Origin: Phoronis australis
Lineage: Eukaryota > Phoronida > Phoronidae
Reading direction: 5' to 3'
Assembly (NCBI GenBank): GCA_002633005.1
Contig: NMRA01000108.1
Span: 761,855-825,854, forward strand
DNA: 64,000 bases
The notes below the pieces were generated by a model. The model did not search any database and was not told the DNA's origin. It saw only the letters and a program-made list of their open reading frames with translations. A program made the position numbers and the translations under genes. This document shows, piece by piece, positions 30,277 through 43,700 of this stretch (its first letter is position 1; every line of letters begins with the position of its first letter).

Positions 30277-31578
30277 TAACTTAAGATGTTGTCCAGTTTA
30301 GATGGTGATACTGTCTAGTCAAAATATTGTTACTTTTAGCATTGCACTTACATTTCGTATGTTACGAATTTGTTATTTGATGCTTGGTAAGTCTTGTATT
30401 GACGTTCTGTGCATGGTCTTGTCTTTTGTATTCTACGTCTTCCTTCGCACTTTCACGAGCACCTGTTCTATTGTTTTGATTTTTTAACTGCTTCACGCTA
30501 TCTAAAGAACTCAAAAGTTGCATAAAACGACAATGAAATAATCATTTAGAAAGCTTTTGTACAGTGCTTTTGAAATTTTCACCTTGAATACGTATATCAA
30601 ATGAAATTTGATCATTTTATGAATACCATTGTTTTGCTATCAATGCACATTTTTGCTAAATTTTACTAATAAAAAAACATGGTCACTTGATCCAATTAAC
30701 GACAAATTGGTTTATGTCAAAAATCAAATTGTGCAGGCTTTTTACTTGAAGAAATTTTTCTCTTTTAGTGAACTAAAATCTTTTGCTTTGTACCTTGTCC
30801 AAATACACGGGTTTGTCCATTAAAGTGCAAATATTTTTTTCAAAAAGTAACAATGACTTTTGCATTGATCAGCTTGTCCCTATAAACTCAATCAGTGGGA
30901 GTGCCCCCCCCCCCCGGGATATCCTAGACAATCTAAAAGCTGCATCGCTCTTCAACAGTTTTTCAGTGCTGCTAGTCCACCTCTGCCGTGAGCAGTGCAA
31001 GTGTTCTGAATATTAGCGTTCTGTCTCAAATTGTTTTCACACTGGCTTTGACTCATATTTCCCTGAGTGTGATTTTCTTATCTAATGACACTTTGTTTCT
31101 GATGTGAACTGCAGCCCATTTCTTACGAACACCACTTACTGGTGAGAATAGAACATCGTTAGTTGTGCTGTTTATGAGAGAGAAAGCCTAGTTATCCTGT
31201 TATTGTTGTGTATCCTGACAATTTCCTGACCGTTATTTATTCTCACTTTCATTCGGTCCCAATGTTACTTGGAGTGATGTCATTTAACAAGGGCTTAGTC
31301 CAATCTAAAAGCATTCTTGTGATGAAATATAGTTTCATTGTAACCCTTTTGTAAATTACAGACGGTCGTTTGTCAAAGCTAGACGTGCGTCTAATGAGAT
31401 CCCATCAGATGAATTTGCTATAGTTGAGCTTCATTGATTGGACGACTGATGGACTCAAGACCCTCGTAGATTCTCGATGACTCTTCCTCACGGCAGTGTC
31501 ATAAGGATCTTGTATTGTTTGCCGATGGTCTGAGTTTAGCCGCTGGTCAACGTGTCAGCAGTACTATTCTCTCCCAAA

Positions 31579-31725
31579 ATGAAGTCCCTACTCTTCGTAT
31601 GTGTACTGGTCTCCAAGTGGTCGGTATCCGAGAACCAGTTCAGCTACTTAACCAAGGAAGAGGATGGTACTATCGCCGGTGACGTGCAGAACTGGGCGGT
31701 TCTCATGCAGAACTATATTCTTCAG
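31579..31725 (+). other. First coding exon with signal peptide
   Basis: ATG at 31579 in context CCAAAATGA. An upstream in-frame GTG at 31552 is not needed. MKSLLFVCVLVSKWSVSE is a typical signal peptide, so the mature chain would begin near Glu18. Donor CAG/GTAGGA at 31725/31726, phase 0. Confidence 0.85.
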
Positions 31726-34700
31726 GTAGGAGCTCATTGTTCACAATGGTGGGTCAGTGGAAGTCATTTAATAAAATGGAGTTTGTTCCTGAAAATGGTT
31801 GTGCCTCGAAGAATTCAGAATCTGGATCAGTAAAAAAACAGACAATTGTCGCGCAAATGAAGAAGTTCATATTAATTCGACGTTTCGTCTATTCATTAGA
31901 CATCATCAGGATACAAACAATCAGACATCAAGTGTTGACATGCGAACTTCTTCATTTGTGCGCCGATTGTCTGTTTTTTGGACCAGTGCAATTTAAAAAA
32001 GTGTGTCCCTATGATACTAGCTTTGTTCAGCGAGCAAGTGTTCATTCAAAAAGTTTATGCTATCACTTACGATTACTCTGCCAGGGGATATCAATTTTCA
32101 GAAAATGACGACACCTTTGACATGGAGCAAAATGAAAATGTTTATGGGCAAGTGTGTGGTTGAAATAGTGCAAATTTACGTTACGATGATAGTTAATCAC
32201 GACCCATTTTTGAGGAGATGCATGGACCTCTTGTTAGCTCGTTCTGCGTCAATCGACCCCTAGCTCTTCCAACTGCAAATTGGTGGCATGGCTAAAGTGA
32301 TCATCTCAGCTGCACTTGTGAAACTTCAGCATTAGGAAAAACCCTTCGTACAGTTCTTTAACGTAGTGAGTGTATAAAATTACCCAATTTCTAATTCTGT
32401 TGTTGGAGGGGGGGGGGGGGGAAGTTGAAAGGGACAAAACGCATTTCTTTCATTCACCTACACTGAGACGTCGTACAATTTCTATGTGAATCACTTGAGT
32501 ATCCCATCGCCCAACAGCAGCATTTTGACAGTGTGATGATTGCAAAGAATTCACATAAAATGCTGGGAAATGTCCCTACTGCATGACATCCATAAGAGGA
32601 CATAACACTGTCCACCAAGCTATCCTATCTCCATCTAGTGACAAGACGCATTTCGTTGTCACCGTTGTGTGAACAAAGGGCTATTACATCATTCTTATAT
32701 GATACCGTGCGTATGCTAAGGGGAACTTCTGATTAGGCTGTCCACAATGAAATTTCCGTTACCTCCTTCCCTACCCTTTCTACTCTGACACGACAAGGTT
32801 GTTGGTAAAATAATTTCCTTCCGATTTTCCCCGTTTTGGGCACACTCGATTTTATTACAAAACATTTACAGTGGGGATTTTGTCCTGTTAAGCTGGCTAA
32901 AAACAAAAATCGAATTATGGCCCTCTGCTGTCACAAAATCGGCCACATTCCTTGCCGTGTTAGTGTTCTCTTTCCCTTACCAACAGCTACTTGTTCATAC
33001 CATGTTGGCAGCGGAAAGAGAATCCGATCATAGTAAGGAATATTAAGAGACCAATTCTATACGAGTGGAGTTTGGTTTTTAACCAGCTCAACATGACAAA
33101 ATGTGGTTTTAATTTTTGCATCCGAAAAAAATTATCAGATTGTAAATAAGATGATTTGAGTCGCGCACGTGTTTTTAGTTGAGCATACAAATGAATACAA
33201 TTTCAACTTCAGCTGGCAAGTGACGGTATTCGACGCGATTTTACGCAACAACTATTTGATCAAGCGGAGTACACGTTAGAGATAAAGAATGGCACGAAAG
33301 TTGTGGTTGAAGTGAAGAAGTCCCTGGATCGGTACTTCTCTAACAAAAAAGCGGCCGCTCAGGTAAGACTGCTTCGGGTTCGTTGTCTGTCGTTGTTAGT
33401 CTAGGGACCAGTTTTGTGGAGCTTTTCTGTGGCAAAGCTTCACATTTGTGCAGTCTTTTGAATTCAAGTTATCCAAGGTAATGAGAATTGCTTTTGCATC
33501 TAAAAGTGGGAAATGTGCCATTTGTGGGGAAGCGTGCCATTTTTGGTCTCGCCAACTTCTCACAAATACTTTGCTTCTAATAGTCATAAAATCATTTCGT
33601 TTGTTGTAATGAATTATGCCTCGCCAGTCGCCTACTTTAAAATTTTAGAAATTGTTAAATTTGTGTGGTCTTAAAGTTGGATGGCTTGTGTTGCCAGTAT
33701 CTAAACTGTCTTTTGGTCTTGAAAGAAAAAATGACAAATTTCTCTTTCCAATTGAAGATTTTTATGCGTCCACATANAGTAGAAATTTGTTTCTGGCATT
33801 CTAATGCTGTGCTAATCTCGTATGTTGGTAAATTTGTTTTTAATTCTATGTTTCTGTGGTGCTTTAAGCAACTGGTGTATAGGATGTGCTTGTATTATGA
33901 AGATTACTCACATTTTGCCCCTAGCCTATTGAGGAGACAATGACCATGCCTTTCCATTTTGCAAAGTACAACATACTACATATATGCCCTCTACTGGCCA
34001 CTTTATGGTACCAATAAACAACCCTAGAAGGATACCGTATGGGGTGCAATTGTGGGCGCATTTCAACGCTCTGCGTTGCTCTTGTTTCTGTTGGGGTAGT
34101 TTGTTCTTAAAATTAGGCAGGATTTTACAACATGACCAATGACATAAATAATGTTAAGCCTGTCATATTTTCATGGTCTCCTGTTATTTGTTGGATTTCC
34201 CGGCTGACTACGCTAATTTGTCACTTGTTTTGCAAAAAATATTTGCCAAAATTGTAGTTTTCCCATTCTTCAAAGCCTCATTACTTTACATCAAATAATG
34301 GAAAATTTACCAAAAGTTGTTTCAAGACATCTACACAATACAAACCATGCTAGTAATAAACTAGTTTTCTTGATCCTTATTTTTGAGAAGAAATTTGACA
34401 ACATAGAATTTCAATCTTCGGCCATATTGTGTGCTATATAAGTGAATAATTACCTTAGCACTGATTATCATGTTCACTGTGCTGTGTTAGCTGGGAAACC
34501 TGTTAAAAATTTTGAAACACAAATAATACGAAGGGTGTTGCTCTAGATTGGTATCACCCCACATAGTGGAGACTGTGTGGTCTATCCATTGAACACAACT
34601 GCAATTGGTGCGTCACAGAAGTTTGTACCCTTACAAGCAGGTTAAAGCTCAATCTTGTCCGACCTAGTAGCTCGAGGATGGGGGATATAAAAAATTTGTA

Positions 34701-37700
34701 AGAATTTTTGTCAGCGATGGGTAAAAGGGCAGGTTTGTATGATCATTTGCTCTGGACTGTTTTTATTATTAAATTTATTTTTAGGTCAAAGAGTATCCTG
34801 TGTAATTTGACGCAATGCCAGGTGCTCTGGTTCATCTCTGGTTTATGTGAGATGATCTGCTTCCAAACAGGGCAATTCCTGTAGGGTTTGAGCTGAATTT
34901 GCATGCAAGCTGTTAAACAGAATGTCCCAATCAGTGTGGTTTTGCTAGAACAACTGCCATGATGGTCCTTTAGGTAGATGGGTGTGAAATAAGAAGTTAA
35001 GGCCAAAAGAAGCCCTCACTGAGTAAACAGAAATGCCTGCCTGCCCTGATCAGTTTCAGCCAAGGTCTTGTGTTTTTTATTGAAAGCTGATCAAGGGCAC
35101 TTAAGCAAGGATTGAACAACTTTTGAAATGCCATGATTAGCCAAGTGAAGAGTAAACCCCCCCCGCATCATTTTTACTCGTCTCTGTAGATTTTCTTTGA
35201 AAAAGTGAGCAACTAAAGAAATACTATTCTGCCAATTCAGTTTTCAAAAAAAAGAAAAAAAACACGGACCAGAACCAAATACTAGAATGCTTTTTTGGCT
35301 TAAGGTATAAATGCCATTATAGAGGGCTTGGAATTTTCCTCTTTTAAGAGGGTTTCCTGTTTTTTGGTTTCGATTTCTACTTACTTGATTTCCAGTTTCC
35401 TCATTTTTGTCTATTTTTTGTCATTTTTTTACTTTATTCATGAAAAATACATTGACTTCAATTAAATTTTACAACGCAAAAACGTTATTTTTATCATGCA
35501 AGCCTATTTATTTGCGGAACGCAACATCACCCGGAAAATTTCCTCTTTTTTGTAATTGGTCATTCCAAGCTCTGATTATAGAGTTATACTTATCACAAAA
35601 GGATACCTAAGACACTGACTTTCCCTCATAGCATATGATCAATTCATTTTGTCTGCATTGTATTGCCAATGGGAAAGAAACACATGTCTCTTCAGGGAGG
35701 TATGTACAGACTGCATCTGGTAGCACTGTAGTGGGTAATGATTCCTTGGACTGTTATTGATTGCACAGTTGGAAACTATGTCCCTTCTTCTGAAGTTGTC
35801 TGGATAATGAATTTGGGACATGGTGACCAATTGGACAGGCCTCATCGGAACTGCAGTTCTTGGAACGTTGTTTTGGAATTGAACAGTACCTATTGTTAAG
35901 TCCTTGGTGCTGTTCAAATTTCATTACATTGCATTGATTGCATTACTGAGTGATGGATCATTGAGCTGTCTATTAAATCCCTTCACACTCTATGACTGTT
36001 CATTAACCATAATTTCAATAAATGTAAGGCAGTAAGAACTGAAGATTGCGGGTGTTGAACTGTCTGTGTTGGTAAAGCACTGATAGCGAGCGGGTCTGGG
36101 GAAGACCACTTACATCTGAAGTGTTATCTGAGAGTTAAGCACTAGTGGTCTGCCTACTCCAATTTTTGAATATGATGATTTCAAATCGAGTTATATGAAA
36201 CTTGGAAGTGTGTAGACGGCGGTGCAAGTCGATACGACTTCTCCCAAGCTGATTAAAAATCAGAACAAAATTGGTCCATTTAAATTGACAAGTCATGCAT
36301 GACGTATTTTTAGATCGAGAAATCAAGTCAGGATACCTGTCTCCAAATTTGTAACTACCGTAGTCATTCCTGTTTGGTTGCTATTCCAGACAGCAGCAGT
36401 TTCCAAATCAAGGCTGAATACAGACTTCTATACCAATCCAATCCATTGCTAAATGTTCCTGTGATCTTTTGTCTGACAACATGTCTCACGCTAATTTTCT
36501 ACTAAAATGCCGTCCACCCACAGACGTACCCTAGAACAAGTTACTCCCACTTGTGATAACTTACTCCACAACATCAACTAGCAGTGACTTGTCCTAGGGT
36601 AACTTGCGCCACTTTTAATTCCTGTGTAGCTGCAAACCTGTGGCAAAGCAGAAGTTATTATCAGCAGGGGTCACATACAGACAGGTTTTCTTTTGCGTGC
36701 CGTACTCGCATTAGGTTTCATTGTCACGCACACAGTGACAAGTTCTGCCTTACCCTAGTTATCAGATGTGGCGGGGGGGTGGGGTAATTTGCATCTGTGG
36801 TAGTTGATCTAGGGTTGTCCGTGTGTTCAAAGAGTAACTTGAGTGCCCTTTACACTTACAAAGTTGACACGGATCAGCTGACAGGGAACAAGTTGTTCCA
36901 GTGTGTAAACGGACTAACACGGAGCAAATTGACTCCGCGGTGACAAATTTTGCCAATGACCTGTTTGTGAGTTAGAGCAATTTGCTCCCAAACATCTTGC
37001 TCCGTGTCAATTATATGATTGTCTAAATGCGAAACTGGGGCAAGGCGGAAAGGATCATCTCTACTGCGCTTGCCTAATGACCTACGTATGGGTTCGTTGT
37101 CTATGCAACTCTGCGCATGTGGGATCCAGTCTCTCCAGCCTGCAATTTCCGTCTTGTCACAGTTAGTGAGTTGTGTATGTTGATAGTCGCTTGACACGGG
37201 TCAATCTGCTCTGTGTCAGTTGCGCGGGGCCAAAAGTTGATGTCTAAACAGGACTTAAAACCAAATTGATGTACTTTCATTAAAGGGCACTAGAGAAACG
37301 AAACTTAATGCATCTAAATTTTACATGTTTGTTCGAGTAAAAGTTATGTAACTTTTCGTGAGGAATTCAATTTCGGAAGCCAAACAGATTGAAAAATCAC
37401 CATTTTTTTTCCACGCCATATGTCGGAGGTTATGTACGACCCTAAAAGAATGTCGCTAATGCTGTAATTACTCTGATATACACATAAGGACCTATTAAAC
37501 AGGCTTCTAGACAACAGTGGTTCTTGTATATATTGACTTAATACAAGGTGCTGTGAAATCTGTCTAGAGTTTCTAATGGACAGTCAATAATTAAGTGTTA
37601 TACCACTAATGATGGTGTGTTGACTTTTGCGTTTTCAATTTTACTGCAATAATATTAAACATTGATCTGTTTGGATATGGGTCATGCTGTTTGAACAGTA

Positions 37701-40700
37701 GACATTACATAATGGCATTGTTGGATGATAACACAACTGGGTCAGCCATTGATAGTCATGGAAATGAAAGTGCTTCATTTCCCTGCAATGTTTTTAAGGT
37801 CTGCTATAAACCCACATCAACCAACTTTTGATTCAGAGCAAATTGTTCTGTTCTCGGGAGCTGGAGAAGTGGTTCGTGAGTTTATTAAAGTAAAATAATT
37901 GCAGGCGGTCTTGTACACGTTGTACCAGACGTGCGCAGGCCACACATGTGAGGCCATTGTACTAATCACCTGGAACAATCTTTGTGCTTTATTAATATGT
38001 GTTAAAACTGAGCTGAGGAGCTAGAAACCTGACTCGAGGGTCTAGCAGTGTGGCCCAGTGGGACTCGAACCCACGACCTCGAGTAAAGAAGGCGGGCACC
38101 CATCACATTAGGCCACACTGGCTCCTCGTGGGTTTGGAAAGACCTGCGATAATTCGTTATTGCTTGCGACCATCATGTCTGGTGCATATGGCTCATTGTG
38201 ACAAGCAACTTGCGTTCTTTTCCAAGCCTTGGAGAAATTACCTCATACCAAGATGAACGAGTTGAGATCATTCTCGTAATGGAAATCAATTTAAACATGC
38301 ATTTCCTACTCACCATTGCTCATAAACCTTATTAGATTTGCAAGTGAAATATGCGACTGTTCATAGAAAGTCTTTGCAAAAACTCACGCATATATTTTTA
38401 CACTAATATTGTCAAGAGACATTAGAATTACAGCAAAAGCAAAGCCCATTTGGATGGAAATCAATTGTCTTAAGATTGATTTATGTGGTTAAGATCCCCT
38501 TTTTGTAAATAAAAGAACACATGTTGTGTTTGTAACTAGCTTTCAATCTCTCAGTACTTTGCTAGCTAGCTTGTTACATATTGGATGATTGAATACTCTC
38601 AAAAGAAATGTTATAGCGATAGATTCTGGGCACAAGTCCTTGCCTTACTGATGCTATCTTAGTGTTCTAACTACTTGTGTTCATACATGGTGCAGCACCA
38701 TGTTTCGAATGTTTTGCACCATGTTCGAAAATTTTGAGCCATGTTTGAAAATCCCCGAGTAATATTTAAAATCTTTAGCCATGTTTGAAAAGCAGGAGAC
38801 ATATGATTGAAATAGTGTTGCATAGTAGTACTTATTTTTATTATTTAGTAGCGAAAATGACAGTGACATGCCAGTCATGTGACATGCGCAGCAATAGAAA
38901 ATAATATATAACTACGGTACGGTAATTGTTGTTTTTGATGAACTAACAGGTAGGAAATTAGGTTATAAAAACCTGATGCGAAATCTGCACCACGGTTAAA
39001 ATTTTGCCGAGGGAGAACCCTGTATTTTCCTTTTGTATTCCCTGTGTTACTGACCCTCGGTGGCAGGAACTGGAGTAATCAAGTCACTTATACACCAATC
39101 AATACGCTGGTCTTTAATGATGCATGGATGTACAAGCAGATTCATTAAGGGTACTTGATGGCGTTGTGGTTAACTATGTAAAATATCAAGTTCAACACAC
39201 AAGGTTCTGTGTTGATTCTGCTGTAATTAGTGTTCCTCTGGCTAGTGAGGATTAGTACTCTGGCGCAGACAGTTATACACTGGTCACAAATTGGCTACCG
39301 TAATCAATTTATGGCAGGGACTGAGCATGCTGTGACATGAATTTCACTTAAAAGCAGGTGAAAATGACCCCTTCACGGTGGACAGATTGTCTCAGTGGCT
39401 GAAACGCAAATTGCATTGCATATTAGCAGCAAATTTGTGATAAAAAGGTTAGCCATGGTAGACCCAAAATCATAAATTTGAGGCTGAAAACGTAATAAAC
39501 AATACCTAGTAATATACATGCCTTCAACTAATTTGTAGTATTGGTTTGACTTTTGGAATAAAAAGCTAGTGATTACTAGTCATAAAGGATTTGCGTTTTT
39601 CATACCTTGATTAAAAGATTAGTACATAGACATTGACATGTGAACACTGTTGAAATACTACTTACCAGGAAAGTTGAGGGTTATCTGTGGGTTAATTGTG
39701 TTCTGTATTCCTAATACGTTATACATGCACTTGTGAGAAAAATTTGCTTACGGAATGGAAATCGTGATTTCTATCCCATAATTCAACTCTCCAAAATGAC
39801 CAATCAATCAATTCAGTGGTTGCCATATTGCAAGGTCCTGCAAGGAAGGTTCAAAACATTCACTTTCACTCATGAGATTTTGTTTGGTCTTGTGTGATCC
39901 CTTTTGTCGCCAGAAACTTAGTTTTCGGAACACATTCTGGATTTCCCGTTTGAGGATGAAGGGGAATAGCCCCCCCCCAATCTTTGACAGTATTATGTTA
40001 TTTTTCACTAGAATAAAAATTGAGTTTGTAGATGACTATGTGTTGTTAATTCCAAAAAGAACATTAATGTTCAGTATTGTTTCACCGCTATCACTGAAGT
40101 AAAATTCAAAAATATCTTCACAGAAGGTTCTGGTATAGTTAAAATGTACAAATAAGTGCACCAAAGTTTCTGGGGCTTTATTACAAAATGTACAAGAAGA
40201 AGAATCCGAGACGCCTATTTTATAAAGACATGAATTTGTACATAAAGTAATATTCTGTGAACTAGTTGATACTGGAGCCATTTCATTTTAACATCTAGAT
40301 AAAAATTAAAAATATTTAAGTACACTGTTTTCCAACACACAGTTCATTCATTACTCATCTCAGAAATCCATTTTTATTTTGATTCTTTGCAAACTTGCAA
40401 TCGATTTCTTTATCTACATTTTGGAACATTAATTTCTATTGCAGAAAATGCTGAAAGAAACGGAAGAATACAGCTTTTTTGTGTCTGTGGTTAATATCCT
40501 TAGAAAAATAGAACCCAGACACAATGCCCTGCCAGACATGGCATGGTAATCACTCTCTCAATGCATGTTTCTATTGCTTTATTGCAGAAAATTGCCAAAA
40601 GAGCTCAAGAGCTCTACGACAGCCTTGCTGCTCAAGGTCAAGTAGTAAATGTTAAATCTCTTAAGGAGCTTCCAGAGGCTATCTATAAGGACTCTGACAT

Positions 40701-43700
40701 CCCTAGTAAACTGCACAACATGGAGATGAGCCCGTGAGTATCTTTATTTACCTTGGCAGAGATGGTTGGAATAGCAAACCTGGTGTAATTGGTTCCTGTT
40801 TGGTAAACATGGCATGATGTTGTGCAAGGCCATGTGCTGATAGTCACTTACAGGGATTCCCCCCCCCCGGTTTTGAGAACCAGTTTCCTCCACTGAATAT
40901 CAGGAATCAAGCTGGTTCTCCAAGTCGGGGGGGGGGGGGGGGGGGGNGGGGGGGGGGGGGGTGCTGCAAGTAGTGATTAGTGCTAGATGTGAAAGCATTC
41001 TGTTAGGGCACAGTTTGCTCAAAGCATGTATGTGTTCCTGCTCAACAGTTATCTGCAGTATTTGACTTGTGTGTTCGTTTCTGATAGCAAGATTTTGAAC
41101 AAATTAATTCATTTTATACAAAATTAAAAATCAATAATTTTAACTCAAACGGTCATTATTTATTCAAAGATCATTCACATTACAGTACTCAGGCACAGGT
41201 GGCTGAAATGGAAAATTCATTAATTGGGGCTTTTAATTTTTTTAAGAAGTCGGGGGAGTGTGTTTACCCGAATGGTCAGTTGGCTCACGCAAATGTCTGC
41301 ACCATTTTTTCAATACTAGTGGGATGATATGGGAATGCTGATGAGCCAAAACATTTTATCATTAGGCACCACATCACATTTCTTACCAGTTGGGATTACA
41401 GTAAACACTTATCGCAGCCACTGCTTTGGACGTATATGACTTGGGAACACAGATAAGTGTCAGTGATAACAGCTACCTGTTCCTGAAAACATTCTTTTCC
41501 ACCAATTTTAGACATTGCAGACTGTAAAAGTAAATAATTATTGAAAATTAAACTTTTTCTGTTTATTTGAATGCCAAAAATCAGTTAACTACAACACAAG
41601 AAAAGAGAAGCACCTGACTGTTGTTCCGTTGTTATGTCGTAACCTCTATTGTGCAACTTAACTTATGTACACTACCATTTATCAGAGTAATCTTGATGCC
41701 TCCCCCCCAAAATGCAGTGCAATTTGAATGGGGGACCCCTGTAATGTGTTTCCTTCAGTATAAGGTGGGTATACCTTGTTGATTGGTGCTAAGCCGAGCA
41801 TGGGCATTTAAAGTGATGGCAGGAGTTTGGCTTTGACTAGAGCGAGAACTCAAGTATCTCACACTGTCGATTTTCTCTCGAGCTTTGTCTTCCATGTCCA
41901 ACATTTTTTATCCACATTCTGACTTTACATGACATATGGATTTACAAAAACTCCTAAACTTTTGAAACATCTACAACTGATTCACTCGGTGGAGTGGGTG
42001 GGTTGACAAGCCATAGGGCTTTGGATTGTGGGAAAACGTGCACGAGATTTGATCTGATTGTCAAGACGCACATAACTTAAGCTGGCGTGCATGTAACAGC
42101 CAGAAAAAAGCATTGATTTTCACTTGAAACCAGGAATTATTTGTGTCTTATTAAACTTTTTTGAAATCCTGATATTTTTTACTGCATGCCTGGTCAGTAT
42201 TTTTTATTAATTTAAAATAGAGATAAATGTTACGTTTAAAAGTCAAAATGCAGTTTTCATTATTCCTTTTTGCACATTGCCCAGGTATGCTATCTTTGTT
42301 TAATCCATAGTACCCAGCTAATTGCTGTTGCAGCTACTTCAAACAGGAAGTTAGTTTTAATTACTCAACTGTGAAGATCTCGGATGAAGTTCCGCGCGAC
42401 CACAACGACACAATCACAGCAGTTAACTTCACCTTTGGCTTGGAAGACGTCTTCAGAGACAACTACCTCAAAGATAAATATCTCAGGTTGGGCATGTGGA
42501 AACAATATGTTAATGTATGCAAAGTACAGTCGTGCCTTCAACCAAGTTTGTGTCAATGTAGGGCTGCTGCCAGCTATACTGAAATCAATGTCTGTGTACT
42601 CCTTATGTAGTTACTGGTTATAAATTTAATACAACACAGATGTCTGATAATATTATGACCCAGTAAAATCCGAGTCTTTTAAACCTTGGAAGCTATGCAA
42701 ATCTAGTTATAAGCTTGCCATCAGTTAACGATTGCACGACTTATGTGTTAGTTGCCACCCGTATACAGGTCAACGCCCTCGTTGAAAAATGTAAATTCTA
42801 AATCTTAGCATTGGAAGTAACTATTATGCAGTGATTTTGCATTCCAAATTACTGTGACACTTTAGACTCTAACTCAGGTAATTCTATCTTTGTACTCAGT
42901 AAGTCATAATTATCTCAACTTAGGCTTTGAATCTAAAGCTTATCGCAACGCTTCAGCTCATTTATCAATAAATAGCTTTAAAACTGAGTTTTCCTCTTAT
43001 AGAGCATCAGTTGTACAGCGTTCTGTTCTAATGTAGCGTGTTTATCCAGCTCATGTTCTGTTCACCAACGCGACTTGTGTGTTTTACCTCATTTTCAATA
43101 TTCCTCATCGAATTATTATTTCTTCAAACTTGTTCATTTGGACACTGACAGTAGTTTTCCTAAAAGTTGACACAATTGACTTAATTTCATGTGGCTTTGC
43201 CGAAGTTGTAGCGAAAACCCTGCAGGAAATCGTATGAAAAATAACACAAAGTTCTTTGAAAATTAGCTTGAAATTTATACTATTTGTGATGAGCAGAAGT
43301 TTTTCTTGAAAACTACTGTATACAAAGTTATTTTTTATTTTGCTCACAGGATTGAATAGGATTTAGTGTAAACATAGTTACCTTGACCGTTTGCATTAGA
43401 CTGCGATCTTTTTTCCCACACCAGGTGGCAGTACTTTGGGTCAATGGCTGGGGTAACACGCCTCTTCCCTGGGAGAGAGTGGTCAACAAACTTTGCTGGG
43501 TTCTACAACGATTATGATCCGCGTGTGAGGCCATGGTATATCGCTGCGACTAGCGGGCCAAAAGATGTCATAGTAGTGCTGGATTGTAGGTCGGTATAAA
43601 TACTGCTATTCACTGCGTTGAGTTAGCACTGACTGATCTTTGTCTGTGATTATCTTTTTGGAGCATTTGAATATAGGCTACCTTTGGCTAGATAATACCT

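Larger units (their letters stand above)
24481..31578. other. Intergenic region between divergent kelch-MYND and alpha2delta-like genes
   Basis: No convincing coding exon. It should hold both promoters and any 5' non-coding exons, but no core promoter element could be called. Contents: a CAGGGCTTGG element running into an N gap (25445-25753), a GAGAACCAG hairpin (25333-25378), and a 1-kb nest of inverted repeats (29261-30276). The remainder is unremarkable AT-rich sequence. Confidence 0.6.
33363..40587. other. Intron 2 of the alpha2delta-like gene (7.2 kb)
   Basis: The largest intron. It holds a truncated repeat at 33755, a 253-bp MITE, an inverted-repeat element at 36.8 kb, a tRNA-like relic and a LINE fragment. 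Other stretches show nothing recognisable. Confidence 0.7.

Noticed and set aside
38050-38256. Protein starting MAQWDSNPRP
   Set aside because: WDSNPRP-like peptides are the usual antisense reading of a tRNA T arm; the frame is a by-product of the tRNA-like relic.
40441-40548. Possible extra exon after TATTGCAG at 40438-40445 (reads KMLKETEEYSF...), just before exon 3
   Set aside because: Its best donor (GCATG/GTAATC) gives a phase that does not fit exon 3, and exon 2 joins exon 3 directly in phase 0 with good family continuity.
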